Positions 6,318 through 12,103 of a stretch of 20,412 nt of DNA are shown in pieces; position 1 is the stretch's first letter; each line of letters begins with the position of its first letter. The notes beneath the pieces are model-generated. The model searched no databases and had not been told where the DNA came from. It worked only from the letters and a program-made list of their open reading frames with translations. Source of the DNA: a virus; the IMG/VR virus record IMGVR_UViG_3300009183_000447, positions 1-20,412 of that record; one strand, written 5' to 3'. Position numbers and translations under genes: made by a program.

Positions 6318-6620
6318 TCATGCCTCGCATTCTTCAGGGAAGTAGGTTTTGCGGTGGATCTTTCCGGCATCCGTCTGCGCGGCAATTTCCCATGCGTGCG
6401 ACCACGCTTTGGCAAGGCTGGTGAAAGTACGCTTGTCATGCGAGCCAGCAGAGTGAACCGTCCACTTCGCGCCCTTGCAGGGGTGCGTGATCACAGCGGC
6501 CAAGATGCGGCCAGCGCCGGGCAGAACGGGATCAACATACGCGCCGACTTCGCACCAGCCGTCATCGCGGCGGTCTGTGACTTTGGTGACGTAATGAACT
6601 TTGGTTTCGTAGATGGGCAT
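6318..6620 (-). CDS. Hypothetical early phage protein
   Basis: This 100-residue protein has alternating beta-like segments (YETKVHYVTKVTDR, AKWTVHSAGSHDKRTFTS) and a helix containing AKAWSHAWEIAAQT. I know no named family. The start at 6620 is the second ATG of ATGGAGATCGATATG, the common translation-start cassette; the first ATG (6632) is treated as part of the ribosome site. A UUCG hairpin lies 27 bases upstream. The gene belongs to the leftward operon driven from 7258 and precedes the HTH gene by one base, so the two are coupled. Confidence 0.55.
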   Translation of the reverse strand: MPIYETKVHYVTKVTDRRDDGWCEVGAYVDPVLPGAGRILAAVITHPCKGAKWTVHSAGSHDKRTFTSLAKAWSHAWEIAAQTDAGKIHRKTYFPEECEA

Positions 6621-6646
6621 ATCGATCTCCATTTGGTAAGAAATGA

Positions 6647-6664
6647 GAGGGGCCGAAGCCCCTC
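6647..6664 (-). terminator. Intercistronic UUCG hairpin, leftward operon
   Basis: Read leftward it is GAGGGGC, loop TTCG, GCCCCTC: seven base pairs with a UUCG loop, followed by TCATTTC, a weak tail. It lies between two cotranscribed genes and probably attenuates or protects the transcript. Confidence 0.5.
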
Positions 6665-6670
6665 GTTTTA

Positions 6671-6820
6671 TTAACGCTCTTGGGCAACCTCGTTCACCAC
6701 AGCTTTGAGGCGGACCAGAACTTCCTCATCGGTCAGGCCAGAGGCGCGATGGGAATCGACGTAAGAAGCCAAGGCTGGGATAGCGGTAATCACTTCATTT
6801 AGTTTGTCAGTGGCGGTCAT
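6671..6820 (-). CDS. Very small hypothetical phage protein
   Basis: This 49-residue protein runs from the ATG at 6820 to TAA at 6671-6673. It begins MTATDKLNEVITAIPALASY and contains a second helix DEEVLVRLKAVVNEVAQER, so it looks like a two-helix acidic protein. AAGGA lies seven bases upstream of the start, a good ribosome site. UUCG hairpins flank it on both sides (6647 and 6853), which gives each cistron its own bracketing structure. Function is unknown; two-helix proteins of this size in phage early operons are usually unnamed. Confidence 0.55.
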   Translation of the reverse strand: MTATDKLNEVITAIPALASYVDSHRASGLTDEEVLVRLKAVVNEVAQER

Positions 6821-6852
6821 GAGATGTTCCTTTTGATAAAAGATAAGGTGGG

Positions 6853-6870
6853 AGGGGGCCGAAGCCCCCT
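6853..6870 (-). terminator. Intercistronic UUCG hairpin, leftward operon
   Basis: Read leftward it is AGGGGGC, loop TTCG, GCCCCCT: seven base pairs with a UUCG loop, followed by CCCACC. It has no T-run, so it is not a classical terminator. It lies four bases after the stop of the gene at 6875-7183. Confidence 0.5.
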
Positions 6871-6874
6871 TTGA

Positions 6875-7183
6875 TTAGAAAGCCTTGATCTTCACGCGGG
6901 GGCGGATCGTCGGGTTGATCGCTTGAGCGTGGCAACGCTGGAAGTCTTCAGCGGACAGGAGCGTCTGGGCCAGATCCTTCGAGAAGGTGACCGGGTAGGT
7001 CTTGGTGAAAATCACATCGGCAGAGTTGCCGACGATGATGGCTTCGAGAACGTCCTTCTTGTTGGGGGCAAAGGCAGCAGCCTTGATGAGCTGTTCCTTG
7101 ATCGCCGTGCGCTGGGCATTGAGGTCAGAGATCTCAAGGTCGAGGCGGGCATATTCGTCTGCGAGGGCTGCGAAGTCGGTCAT
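6875..7183 (-). CDS. Hypothetical helical early phage protein
   Basis: This 102-residue protein has a long amphipathic N-terminal helix (DEYARLDLEISDLNAQRTAI, then KEQLIKAAAFAPN), probably a coiled coil. A compact beta segment (VLEAIIVGNSADVIFTKTYP) and a basic C-terminus follow. The pattern is seen in small phage proteins that carry a coiled-coil followed by a strand pair, but I recall no name. The start at 7183 follows ATGGAGATTGAC, the common translation-start cassette. It is the first gene of the leftward replication operon, 48 bases downstream of the -10 of the operator promoter. Confidence 0.55.
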   Translation of the reverse strand: MTDFAALADEYARLDLEISDLNAQRTAIKEQLIKAAAFAPNKKDVLEAIIVGNSADVIFTKTYPVTFSKDLAQTLLSAEDFQRCHAQAINPTIRPRVKIKAF

Positions 7184-7230
7184 GTCAATCTCCATATCAA
7201 TCAGGCCCGGTCTAGATCGACCGTGAAGCA

Positions 7231-7258
7231 ACAATAACATGCCCAAAGGCCATGTCAA
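7231..7258 (-). promoter_or_regulatory. Leftward promoter with variant of the shared operator (copy 3)
   Basis: Read leftward, TTGACA (7258-7253) is followed after 16 bases by TATTGT (7236-7231). The spacer holds TGGCCTTTGGGCA (7252-7240), differing from TGCCCATTGGGCA at two positions; one half-site is thus imperfect. It drives the replication operon that begins at 7183. The weaker palindrome could mean weaker repression than at 1474 and 2360. Confidence 0.68.
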
Positions 7259-7267
7259 CTGCTATTT

Positions 7268-7789
7268 TTACTGCCCAAAGAACAGGGTTGTGATCGGCTT
7301 ATTTTGGAATAGATACCAGCAGCAATTCTCTTTGCCCACGCTGGCCGAGCCATCAATCCACTTCACCCGGCCTATCGACACCACCCGAGAGCAGATCTCC
7401 AAATAGGGCTTGGCCTGTTTGGTGTGCATCCAATCAGCGTCAAAGAGCAGCCATGTCGGTGCTAAAGTTGAGCATCGCTCTATGATCTGGTGCAGGACAG
7501 GGCGGTCCCACGGCGGGTTAGTGATGATGCTATGCGCCCCCTTCAGGTCCGGGGCGGTGATAAACGAAGCGTCGAGCTTGCCCACGTTGCTGGCCCGAGG
7601 CTCGACATCGTAAGCGGCCCAGCACTGATGGCCGAAGAGCGTCAAATAATTGACGATGTTCCCAGCACCGGCACAAGGCTCGCAGTAGATCGTATTGGGC
7701 TGCAAATGCTTCAGCAGCGGCTTGATGGCCGAAGCTGGCGTGTCATAGGTCTGAAGGGTCTTATGCTCAAAATTGCTGCGCTTTCCCAT
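7268..7789 (-). CDS. Putative DNA adenine methyltransferase (NPPW)
   Basis: This 173-residue protein has a methyltransferase motif I region, CEPCAGAGNIVNYL, that binds S-adenosylmethionine. After it comes the catalytic motif NPPW, typical of amino-group (N6-adenine or N4-cytosine) DNA methylases. The order FEHKTLQTYDTPASAI, motif I, NPPW fits the small phage adenine methylase type. No separate target-recognition domain is evident, so specificity is unknown. It could protect phage DNA from host restriction or mark it for regulation. I prefer the ATG at 7789 because AGGA lies 5-6 bases upstream; the ATG at 7801 is the alternative. Its start overlaps the end of RusA by 23 bases. The motif IV differs from the DPPY of CcrM. 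Confidence 0.75.
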   Translation of the reverse strand: MGKRSNFEHKTLQTYDTPASAIKPLLKHLQPNTIYCEPCAGAGNIVNYLTLFGHQCWAAYDVEPRASNVGKLDASFITAPDLKGAHSIITNPPWDRPVLHQIIERCSTLAPTWLLFDADWMHTKQAKPYLEICSRVVSIGRVKWIDGSASVGKENCCWYLFQNKPITTLFFGQ

Positions 7790-8144
7790 ATAATTCCTCA
7801 TCCATAGGTTCGACTATAATCAAGCATTCGGGGCCTTTTTCGACCCACCGCATATCAATCCATCCGCAGAGCGAATCATCCTCTACGACCCGAGCTTCTG
7901 TAAGCACATCGCTGACAGCCTTTTCGAGGTTCCCGATGTCCCGCTTGCGTCGATCCGGTCGAACGGCCAGCAGGGTCATTTTGTACATGCCGGTCACCCG
8001 AAGCGTCCGGCACTGTTCTTTGATGGCCCACAGAGCGTGCACGCGCCATTCTTTGTACTTGGGCGAGCTATACACTCTCCCGGTCTTAGTTGCCCTCCAC
8101 AGGCGGTTCACGCTTGGCGGGTACGGCAGGGTAAGCCGGATCAT
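7767..8144 (-). CDS. rusA: RusA-family Holliday junction resolvase
   Basis: This 125-residue protein begins MIRLTLPYPPSVNRLWRATK, the RusA N-terminal signature. It contains RRKRDIGNLEKAVSDVL and then VVEDDSLC, carrying the conserved acidic residues that bind catalytic magnesium. Length matches the family (about 120 residues). RusA enzymes cut four-way DNA junctions, which would resolve recombination intermediates before packaging. The start at 8144 has AAAGGA six bases upstream; an in-frame extension to 8195 adds an unconserved basic segment. It overlaps the upstream HTH gene by 59 bases and the methyltransferase by 23. It should act with the ERF/YqaJ recombination genes on the opposite strand. 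Confidence 0.88.
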   Translation of the reverse strand: MIRLTLPYPPSVNRLWRATKTGRVYSSPKYKEWRVHALWAIKEQCRTLRVTGMYKMTLLAVRPDRRKRDIGNLEKAVSDVLTEARVVEDDSLCGWIDMRWVEKGPECLIIVEPMDEELYGKAQQF

Positions 8145-8292
8145 TCTTTGTCCTTTTGCGAGCTGCCAGATACCTCTGGAGCGCCCTGTAAACATCGGCC
8201 TCGTGGGCCTTCAGCCTATCCGCTATCTCGGCAGTATTAAGCCCCTTGTGCCACAGCATCCCCACAACAACGTAGGAGATCTTCTTAGTCAT
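8086..8292 (-). CDS. Small HTH protein
   Basis: This 68-residue protein contains one helix-turn-helix, GLNTAEIADRLKAHEADVYR, then ALQRYLAARKRTK and an unstructured Pro-rich tail (AYPAVPAKREPPVEGN). The HTH looks like those of phage regulators and terminase-like small proteins that read host or phage DNA; no family name is certain. The start at 8292 overlaps the previous stop in ATGACTAA, so it is probably made by coupled translation. The last 19 residues are read from DNA that also encodes the start of RusA in another frame, and the Pro-rich tail may be a by-product of that overlap. Confidence 0.58.
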   Translation of the reverse strand: MTKKISYVVVGMLWHKGLNTAEIADRLKAHEADVYRALQRYLAARKRTKNDPAYPAVPAKREPPVEGN

Positions 8293-8476
8293 AGAGATCG
8301 GGTCGAAGTTTTTGGCGCGGGATGCCGGTGATTTTCGAGATCTGCGACAAGTGCCTAAACGGAACCGACCTCCATTGATTAACGGCGGCGCGTGTGACGT
8401 TGAGCTGCCGAGCCAGTTCAGACATCGAACCGACAGCGGCAAACACTTCGAGGAGTATCGGGGTCTTGTTTTTCAT
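8285..8476 (-). CDS. YdaS/Cro-like repressor
   Basis: This 63-residue protein matches the YdaS/Cro-type family: FAAVGSMSELARQLNVTRAA then VNQWRSVP, and near the end ITGIPRQKLRPDLYD, the signature C-terminus of this group. Such proteins bind operators as dimers and control early phage promoters; some are antitoxin-like. The start at 8476 has no clear ribosome site, and a leftward TTGACA with a weak -10 (8484-8512) places transcription start close to the ATG, so the mRNA may be leaderless. It is divergent from the recombination operon, with the operator-like TTGACAGGCGTGTCAA between them. It is likely to autoregulate and control the rightward operon. Confidence 0.78.
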   Translation of the reverse strand: MKNKTPILLEVFAAVGSMSELARQLNVTRAAVNQWRSVPFRHLSQISKITGIPRQKLRPDLYD

Positions 8477-8483
8477 GCCGGGC

Positions 8484-8512
8484 AAGATGCCGAAAATTGA
8501 CAGGCGTGTCAA
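8484..8512 (-). promoter_or_regulatory. Leftward repressor promoter with inverted repeat operator
   Basis: TTGACA (8512-8507), 17 bases, CATCTT (8489-8484) is a modest promoter for the YdaS-like gene. TTGACA and TGTCAA flank GGCG at 8497-8512, a perfect six-base inverted repeat that doubles as the -35. A repressor dimer bound there would cover this promoter and lie upstream of the rightward promoter at 8530. Confidence 0.5.
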
Positions 8513-8529
8513 CTTTTGGAAAGGAACCC

Positions 8530-8558
8530 TTGACGGGCTTTCGCGCTGCGACTACATT
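8530..8558 (+). promoter_or_regulatory. Rightward promoter of the recombination operon
   Basis: TTGACG (8530-8535), 17 bases, TACATT (8553-8558) fits a sigma70 promoter. It starts about 30 bases upstream of the ERF gene, whose ribosome site is TGGAG at 8575-8579. The palindrome TGCCCATTGGGCA is absent, so its control differs from that of the three early promoters. Confidence 0.6.
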
Positions 8559-8587
8559 CGACCCGTGATTGATATGGAGACACACAA

Positions 8588-9157
8588 ATGAAATGGTCAG
8601 AAAATATTACGAATATCGCTGCTGCTCTAGTGCAGCTCCAATCCGAAATCGAAGGCGTGACAAAGACCGCCAGCAACTCGCACTTTAAGAGCAAGTATGC
8701 AGATCTACCTACCGTAATCGCAGCACTTCGTGAGCCGCTTGCAAGAAATAATCTTTGCGTTCTCCAAAGCCCGCACAAGGTCGATGGTGGTGTCGAGGTT
8801 GAGACAATGGTCCTGCATAAGTCAGGCGAATGGATCAGCGATGTTTGCTACATCCCGATCAACAAGTGGGATGCCCACGGCATGGGCAGCGGGATTTCCT
8901 ATGGCCGGAGATACGGGCTCATGGCTATTTTCTGCATCGGCACCGAAGATGATGACGGCAATGCCGCTGTCGAAAAAGGCCCGTCGAAGCCTGTCACGGA
9001 CGTTGTTTATAAAGAGGGCCTCAAGGCCGCTAATGTCAGCAGCAAGGCTCTCACCGCGTGGTGGAGTGCATTGAGCGAAGAAGAGCGTGAACAGGTCTCT
9101 GCGGATCAACGCATAGATCTGAAAGCTCGCGCCAAAGTTTACGATGAAAAACAATAA
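8588..9157 (+). CDS. erf: ERF-family single-strand annealing recombinase
   Basis: This 189-residue protein carries the ERF hallmarks: FKSKYADLPTVIAALREPL (33-51), LHKSGEWI (76-83) and the strongly conserved GMGSGISYGRRYGLMAIF followed by EDDDGNAA (98-127). ERF proteins form rings that anneal complementary single strands, as in P22, and support phage recombination and concatemer repair. The C-terminal 55 residues, after NAAVEKG, form a less conserved helical region that may contact partners. It is the first gene of the rightward operon, with GGAG eight bases upstream of the ATG at 8588, and is followed by the YqaJ exonuclease, its usual partner. Confidence 0.9.
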   Translation: MKWSENITNIAAALVQLQSEIEGVTKTASNSHFKSKYADLPTVIAALREPLARNNLCVLQSPHKVDGGVEVETMVLHKSGEWISDVCYIPINKWDAHGMGSGISYGRRYGLMAIFCIGTEDDDGNAAVEKGPSKPVTDVVYKEGLKAANVSSKALTAWWSALSEEEREQVSADQRIDLKARAKVYDEKQ

Positions 9158-9168
9158 GAGAGCAAATA

Positions 9169-9786
9169 ATGGAACAGAGAACTGAAGAGTGGTATGCCGC
9201 TCGTCTTGGCAAAGTCACAGCGTCACGCGTCAGTGATGTAGTTGCGAAGACAAAGAGCGGTTACTCGACCAGCCGAGCCAACTATATGGCAGAGCTGGTT
9301 TGTGAGCGGCTAACTGGGAAACAGGGGGACTTTTTCCAGAATGCTGCAATGGCGTGGGGGACAGAGAAGGAACCTCTTGCCAGAGGGGCCTACGAGGAGC
9401 GTAACGGTATTCTCGTAGAAGAGGTTGGCTTTGTCTCCCACCCTACCATCTTGATGGCTGGTGCATCTCCTGATGGACTTGTGGGTGATGATGGTCTCGT
9501 TGAGATCAAATGCCCCAACACCGCCACGCATATCGACACGCTGTTAGATAAAGAAGCGCCGTCTAAATATGTGAACCAGATGCAATGGCAGATGGCTTGC
9601 ACTGGCCGAGCATGGTGCGATTTCGTATCATATGATCCGCGTATGCCAGAGAACATGCAGTTCTTCGCCACGCGTGTCATGCGAGATAATTTTCTCATCA
9701 TTGAGCTGGAACGTGAGGTCGAAAAGTTCTTGTTCGATCTGGATCAAAAGATCATCAAACTGAAGGAAACAACAAATGGCCTATGA
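9169..9786 (+). CDS. YqaJ-family (lambda exonuclease-like) 5'-3' exonuclease
   Basis: This 205-residue protein begins with RTEEWYAARLGKVTASR (4-20), the YqaJ signature. It has catalytic acids in GTEKE (E66), ASPDGL (D102) and VEIKCP (E112, K114), the PD-(D/E)XK arrangement of lambda exonuclease. MQWQMACTG follows. It should degrade one strand of linear duplex DNA to make single strands for the ERF annealer encoded just upstream, 11 bases away. The pair is a standard two-component phage recombination system. The start at 9169 has GAGAG upstream. Its last 11 bases overlap the next gene. The catalytic residues are all present, so it is likely active. Confidence 0.9.
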   Translation: MEQRTEEWYAARLGKVTASRVSDVVAKTKSGYSTSRANYMAELVCERLTGKQGDFFQNAAMAWGTEKEPLARGAYEERNGILVEEVGFVSHPTILMAGASPDGLVGDDGLVEIKCPNTATHIDTLLDKEAPSKYVNQMQWQMACTGRAWCDFVSYDPRMPENMQFFATRVMRDNFLIIELEREVEKFLFDLDQKIIKLKETTNGL

Positions 9787-10015
9787 GCGCAAAAATAATA
9801 CAGGATCTCTGTTTAAGAACGACAAGATCACCAGCGAAAAATCGCCTCAGTATAAAGGCACCGTGCTGATCGATGGTGTCGAATATTGGCAATCGGCTTG
9901 GGTTAAAGAGACCAAAGACAATCGCAAGTTCTTCGAACAGGCTTTCACACGCAAAGATGCACCGGCAGAAAAGCCAGCGCCTCACGGAGAAACCAACGAC
10001 GAAGTGCCATTTTGA
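9776..10015 (+). CDS. Small phage protein with SSB-like acidic C-terminal tip
   Basis: This 79-residue protein reads MAYERKNNTGSLFKNDKITS, then VLIDGVEYWQSAWVKETKDN. I have seen this short phage family beside recombination genes, but I do not know a named function. It has a beta-rich core with several aromatics, a linker, and the tail NDEVPF. That tail resembles the DDDIPF tip by which bacterial SSB recruits replication and repair partners. It overlaps the YqaJ gene by 11 bases and ends in TGATG shared with the next start. I suggest a small single-strand DNA-binding accessory factor, as inference. Confidence 0.65.
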   Translation: MAYERKNNTGSLFKNDKITSEKSPQYKGTVLIDGVEYWQSAWVKETKDNRKFFEQAFTRKDAPAEKPAPHGETNDEVPF

Positions 10016-10332
10016 TGGACAGCAATCTGCCGCTCTCGGAACAGTTCCGCATCATCGCTAAAAAATGGGTTTATGCGGATTCTGCGGCCAACATCTTGGA
10101 GGAGAGCAAGTCTGCTTTCCTTTCCAAAAGCATGGCCGATCTTGGCGATATGCCGGTGTCGAAGGCTGAGATGACCGTCAAGGCATCTTCGCAATGGACC
10201 GACTACATCAACGAGATGGTTGAGGCGCGAAAGAAGGCGGCTCTCCTGAAAGTGCAGCTAGAGTATATCCGTATGCAATTTAGCGAATGGCAATCACATG
10301 CAGCCACACGCCGCGCAGAAATGAAACTTTAG
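10015..10332 (+). CDS. Conserved phage hypothetical protein, helical
   Basis: This 105-residue protein is nearly all helix: EQFRIIAKKWVYADSAANIL, then EESKSAFLSKSMADLGD, PVSKAEMTVKASSQWTDYIN and a helical C-terminus ending RRAEMKL. I recall similar proteins next to ERF/YqaJ in many phages, with no known function. The start shares one base with the preceding TGA (TGATG), so translation is coupled. Its constant place beside recombination genes suggests a part in DNA metabolism. The strong positive charge at the end could bind DNA, but this is unproven. Confidence 0.62.
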   Translation: MDSNLPLSEQFRIIAKKWVYADSAANILEESKSAFLSKSMADLGDMPVSKAEMTVKASSQWTDYINEMVEARKKAALLKVQLEYIRMQFSEWQSHAATRRAEMKL

Positions 10333-10341
10333 GAGAAACAT

Positions 10342-10563
10342 ATGACCGAAGATAAAGTGTTCGAAAACCTTCTTGATAAATTGGATGAGGTGATAGCCGA
10401 CCATGAGGCAATAGTTGCTTTGGAAGCTGTGTTCACCGTGGGCGCTGGAATTATTTGCGATGTCGCAAACAACAAAAAAGATGCAATAGTCGTACTGGAT
10501 GATTGCATCAGAAATATGCGCGAATTAATTGATCAATATTTAGAAGCGCATAATATGAATTAA
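10342..10563 (+). CDS. Small acidic hypothetical phage protein
   Basis: This 73-residue protein is acidic and helical (KVFENLLDKLDEVIADHEAI, then IRNMRELIDQYLEAHNMN), with a short hydrophobic centre (AVFTVGAGIICDVA). I know no family. The start at 10342 has AGGAG seven bases upstream, a clear site. The gene is more AT-rich in its second half than its neighbours. It lies between the helical conserved gene and the HNH gene in the rightward operon. Its two acidic helices could form a dimer. Confidence 0.55.
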   Translation: MTEDKVFENLLDKLDEVIADHEAIVALEAVFTVGAGIICDVANNKKDAIVVLDDCIRNMRELIDQYLEAHNMN

Positions 10564-10584
10564 ATAATAGGTTGAGATGAAACT

Positions 10585-10938
10585 ATGAAACGTGTTCGCA
10601 TAACAGCGAAAATGAGGGTGGATATTTTCACGCGGCACTTTGGCATTTGTCACCTGTGCAGCATGAAGGTCGTGCCCGGACAAGATTGGGATGTATCACA
10701 TGAAATACCTTTGGAAGCGGGTGGATTGGACGATGCCAGTAATTGGCTTGTCGCTCATCGCACTTGTCATCGCCAACACACAGCTAAGGTAGACGCGCCT
10801 TTGATCGCCAAGGTCAAACGCATTCACCAGCGGCACATCGGCGCGAAAAAATCCAGAAACCCTATGCCCGGGGGGCGTGGGTCTAAATGGAAAAAACGTA
10901 TGGATGGCTCGGTTGTTCTGAGAGATCAGGATGGCTGA
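10585..10938 (+). CDS. HNH endonuclease
   Basis: This 117-residue protein contains a zinc-bound HNH nuclease. C23 and C26 come from CHLC, then SHEIPLEAGGLDDASNW carries the catalytic His, the central Asn follows, and HRTCHRQH closes with the second Cys and His. A basic tail (GAKKSRNPMPGGRGSKWKKR) follows and should bind DNA. HNH proteins nick or cut DNA in packaging, recombination or as homing elements; here it lies in the recombination operon, so a DNA-processing role fits best. The ATG at 10585 begins a basic helix (MKRVRITAKMRVDIF). The upstream AATAGGTTGAG gives a modest ribosome site. The end overlaps the next gene by eight bases. Confidence 0.85.
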   Translation: MKRVRITAKMRVDIFTRHFGICHLCSMKVVPGQDWDVSHEIPLEAGGLDDASNWLVAHRTCHRQHTAKVDAPLIAKVKRIHQRHIGAKKSRNPMPGGRGSKWKKRMDGSVVLRDQDG

Positions 10939-11422
10939 TCACCCGTACGGCGAATACGATGGCTTCAGGGAGCGCCTATTTGGATCTAGGGCGGCTATGG
11001 AGGCTGTGAAGGCATGGTTGGAGCGCAATGGCCGCAAAGTCGTTATGCCCGAGCTTATGGTCTTCCCGGAGGGTAGTGATTATCGTGGCTATGCAGACAA
11101 CGGAGATCTATTCATTGTCGATCCCATCGCGGGTCACATGAGAATTGAGATTAAGCATTTGCCTGAGAAGAATTTCGATGGCCCGGACAACTGGTCCTTT
11201 AAGGAGATCTTGATCTCGAAGAAAGGATCTGTAGACCGCGCCAAAGGATCAGTCACAGCATACGTCACCGTGAATGCTCAAATGACCCATGCCGCTATCG
11301 TTCTTGGCTCGACAAAAGATAGCTGGTATGTGACAGAGAAGTTCGCAAGAAACCAAAATCAGTTTGAGGTCTACTACGCCTCACCTCTTAAGAATATCAT
11401 TTATCGGAGGATTAAATTGTGA
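10931..11422 (+). CDS. Putative PD-(D/E)XK-like nuclease
   Basis: This 163-residue protein has a possible PD-(D/E)XK core: GDL (D59), then HMRIEIKH with E73 and K75, 13 residues later. A helix at the N-terminus (RAAMEAVKAWLERNG) precedes the core, and strands follow (AYVTVNAQMTHAAIVLG), the fold order expected of this superfamily. I recognise no named family, and many proteins share the motif by chance. The protein overlaps the HNH gene by eight bases and shares GTGA with the next start, so it is tightly embedded in the recombination operon. A nuclease role that pairs with HNH is inferred. Confidence 0.5.
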   Translation: MADHPYGEYDGFRERLFGSRAAMEAVKAWLERNGRKVVMPELMVFPEGSDYRGYADNGDLFIVDPIAGHMRIEIKHLPEKNFDGPDNWSFKEILISKKGSVDRAKGSVTAYVTVNAQMTHAAIVLGSTKDSWYVTEKFARNQNQFEVYYASPLKNIIYRRIKL

Positions 11423-11763
11423 AATATCTGCTCACAATGAATATGCCATCCGCACAGAACTATCTTGTGCATCAGATTACAGTCGAACATGAAACAGAAG
11501 ATTGCACTGAATTTTGCGAGCTTCTAAATCAACATGAATTTATCACCTGCCGTCTTCTCTATCGAAAAAGAAACCAACGCGGCGAAACCGTTTGGCAAGA
11601 TAGAGGCGACATGGTGCTAAATAGCGCACATATTGGGAAAGTGCAGCTTTACATTGAGAGAGAGGAATATAACGATGATGAAGCATACGGAAATTTTGGG
11701 TCAGACAATCAATACGCTCCGGGAGCGCGGGGGCCAATACGGCCCCGAAGAGGCGTGCTTTGA
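11419..11763 (+). CDS. Hypothetical phage protein with overprinted C-terminus
   Basis: This protein of 114 residues starts with GTG at 11419, sharing GTGA with the previous stop; GGAGG lies eight bases upstream, a strong site. Residues 1-85 form a plausible beta-rich domain (LVHQITVEHETEDCTEFCEL, then HEFITCRLLYRKRNQRGETV, QDRGDMV). The last 29 residues (from about EEYNDDEAYG to GPIRPRRGVL) are low in complexity and are read from DNA that also encodes the next gene in another frame. No family is recognised. The protein may be adapted to the early operon; the tail could be a by-product of overlap. Confidence 0.52.
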   Translation: MKYLLTMNMPSAQNYLVHQITVEHETEDCTEFCELLNQHEFITCRLLYRKRNQRGETVWQDRGDMVLNSAHIGKVQLYIEREEYNDDEAYGNFGSDNQYAPGARGPIRPRRGVL

Positions 11764-12052
11764 GCGCATCGCAACGCTGGCTTCTATTGTCCTGAATAAG
11801 TCGATCTCACCTTACGACATCACTATAATTCTTCACTGCGTGAAGCTTGGTCGTCTTCAGGAAAACCGCAACAACGCGGACAACTATATTGATGGCATTG
11901 CATATCTGGCTTTTAGCGGCCAGTTTGCAAACCTGCCTAATTCGGTCAGCATTGCCCTTGAGGATGATATTGCAGCAATGGCGAGCAAGCTTGCGCCGCT
12001 TAAATATTCGGTCCCCAAGCCAGAGCAGCAGACCGAAAATAGCGCATCTTAA
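11675..12052 (+). CDS. DUF6378-like phage protein
   Basis: This 125-residue protein has the signature of a phage family I recall as DUF6378: an N-terminal RERGGQYGPEEACFERIATL, then YDITIILHCVKLGRL and NADNYIDGIAYLAF. Function is unknown; a nucleotide-related role has been suggested for similar folds (MazG-like helices), which I cannot confirm. The ATG at 11675 (or 11678) has GAGG nine bases upstream. It begins 89 bases inside the preceding gene, a long out-of-frame overlap needed to keep the conserved RERGGQYG segment. The C-terminal 30 residues are Pro/Gln-rich. Confidence 0.62.
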   Translation: MMKHTEILGQTINTLRERGGQYGPEEACFERIATLASIVLNKSISPYDITIILHCVKLGRLQENRNNADNYIDGIAYLAFSGQFANLPNSVSIALEDDIAAMASKLAPLKYSVPKPEQQTENSAS

Positions 12053-12060
12053 TAATATAG

Positions 12061-12089
12061 GGGGCGGCTGCTTAGGTGGTCGCCCCACC
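12061..12089 (+). promoter_or_regulatory. Alternative hairpins upstream of the GcrA-like gene
   Basis: GGGGCG (12061-12066) can pair with CGCCCC (12081-12086), while GGTGG (12075-12079) can pair with CCACC (12085-12089). The two stems exclude each other and end just before the ribosome site at 12092. They may control read-through or translation; no T-run follows, so it is not a clear terminator. Confidence 0.3.
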
Positions 12090-12103
12090 GCATGGAGATT
12101 GAT

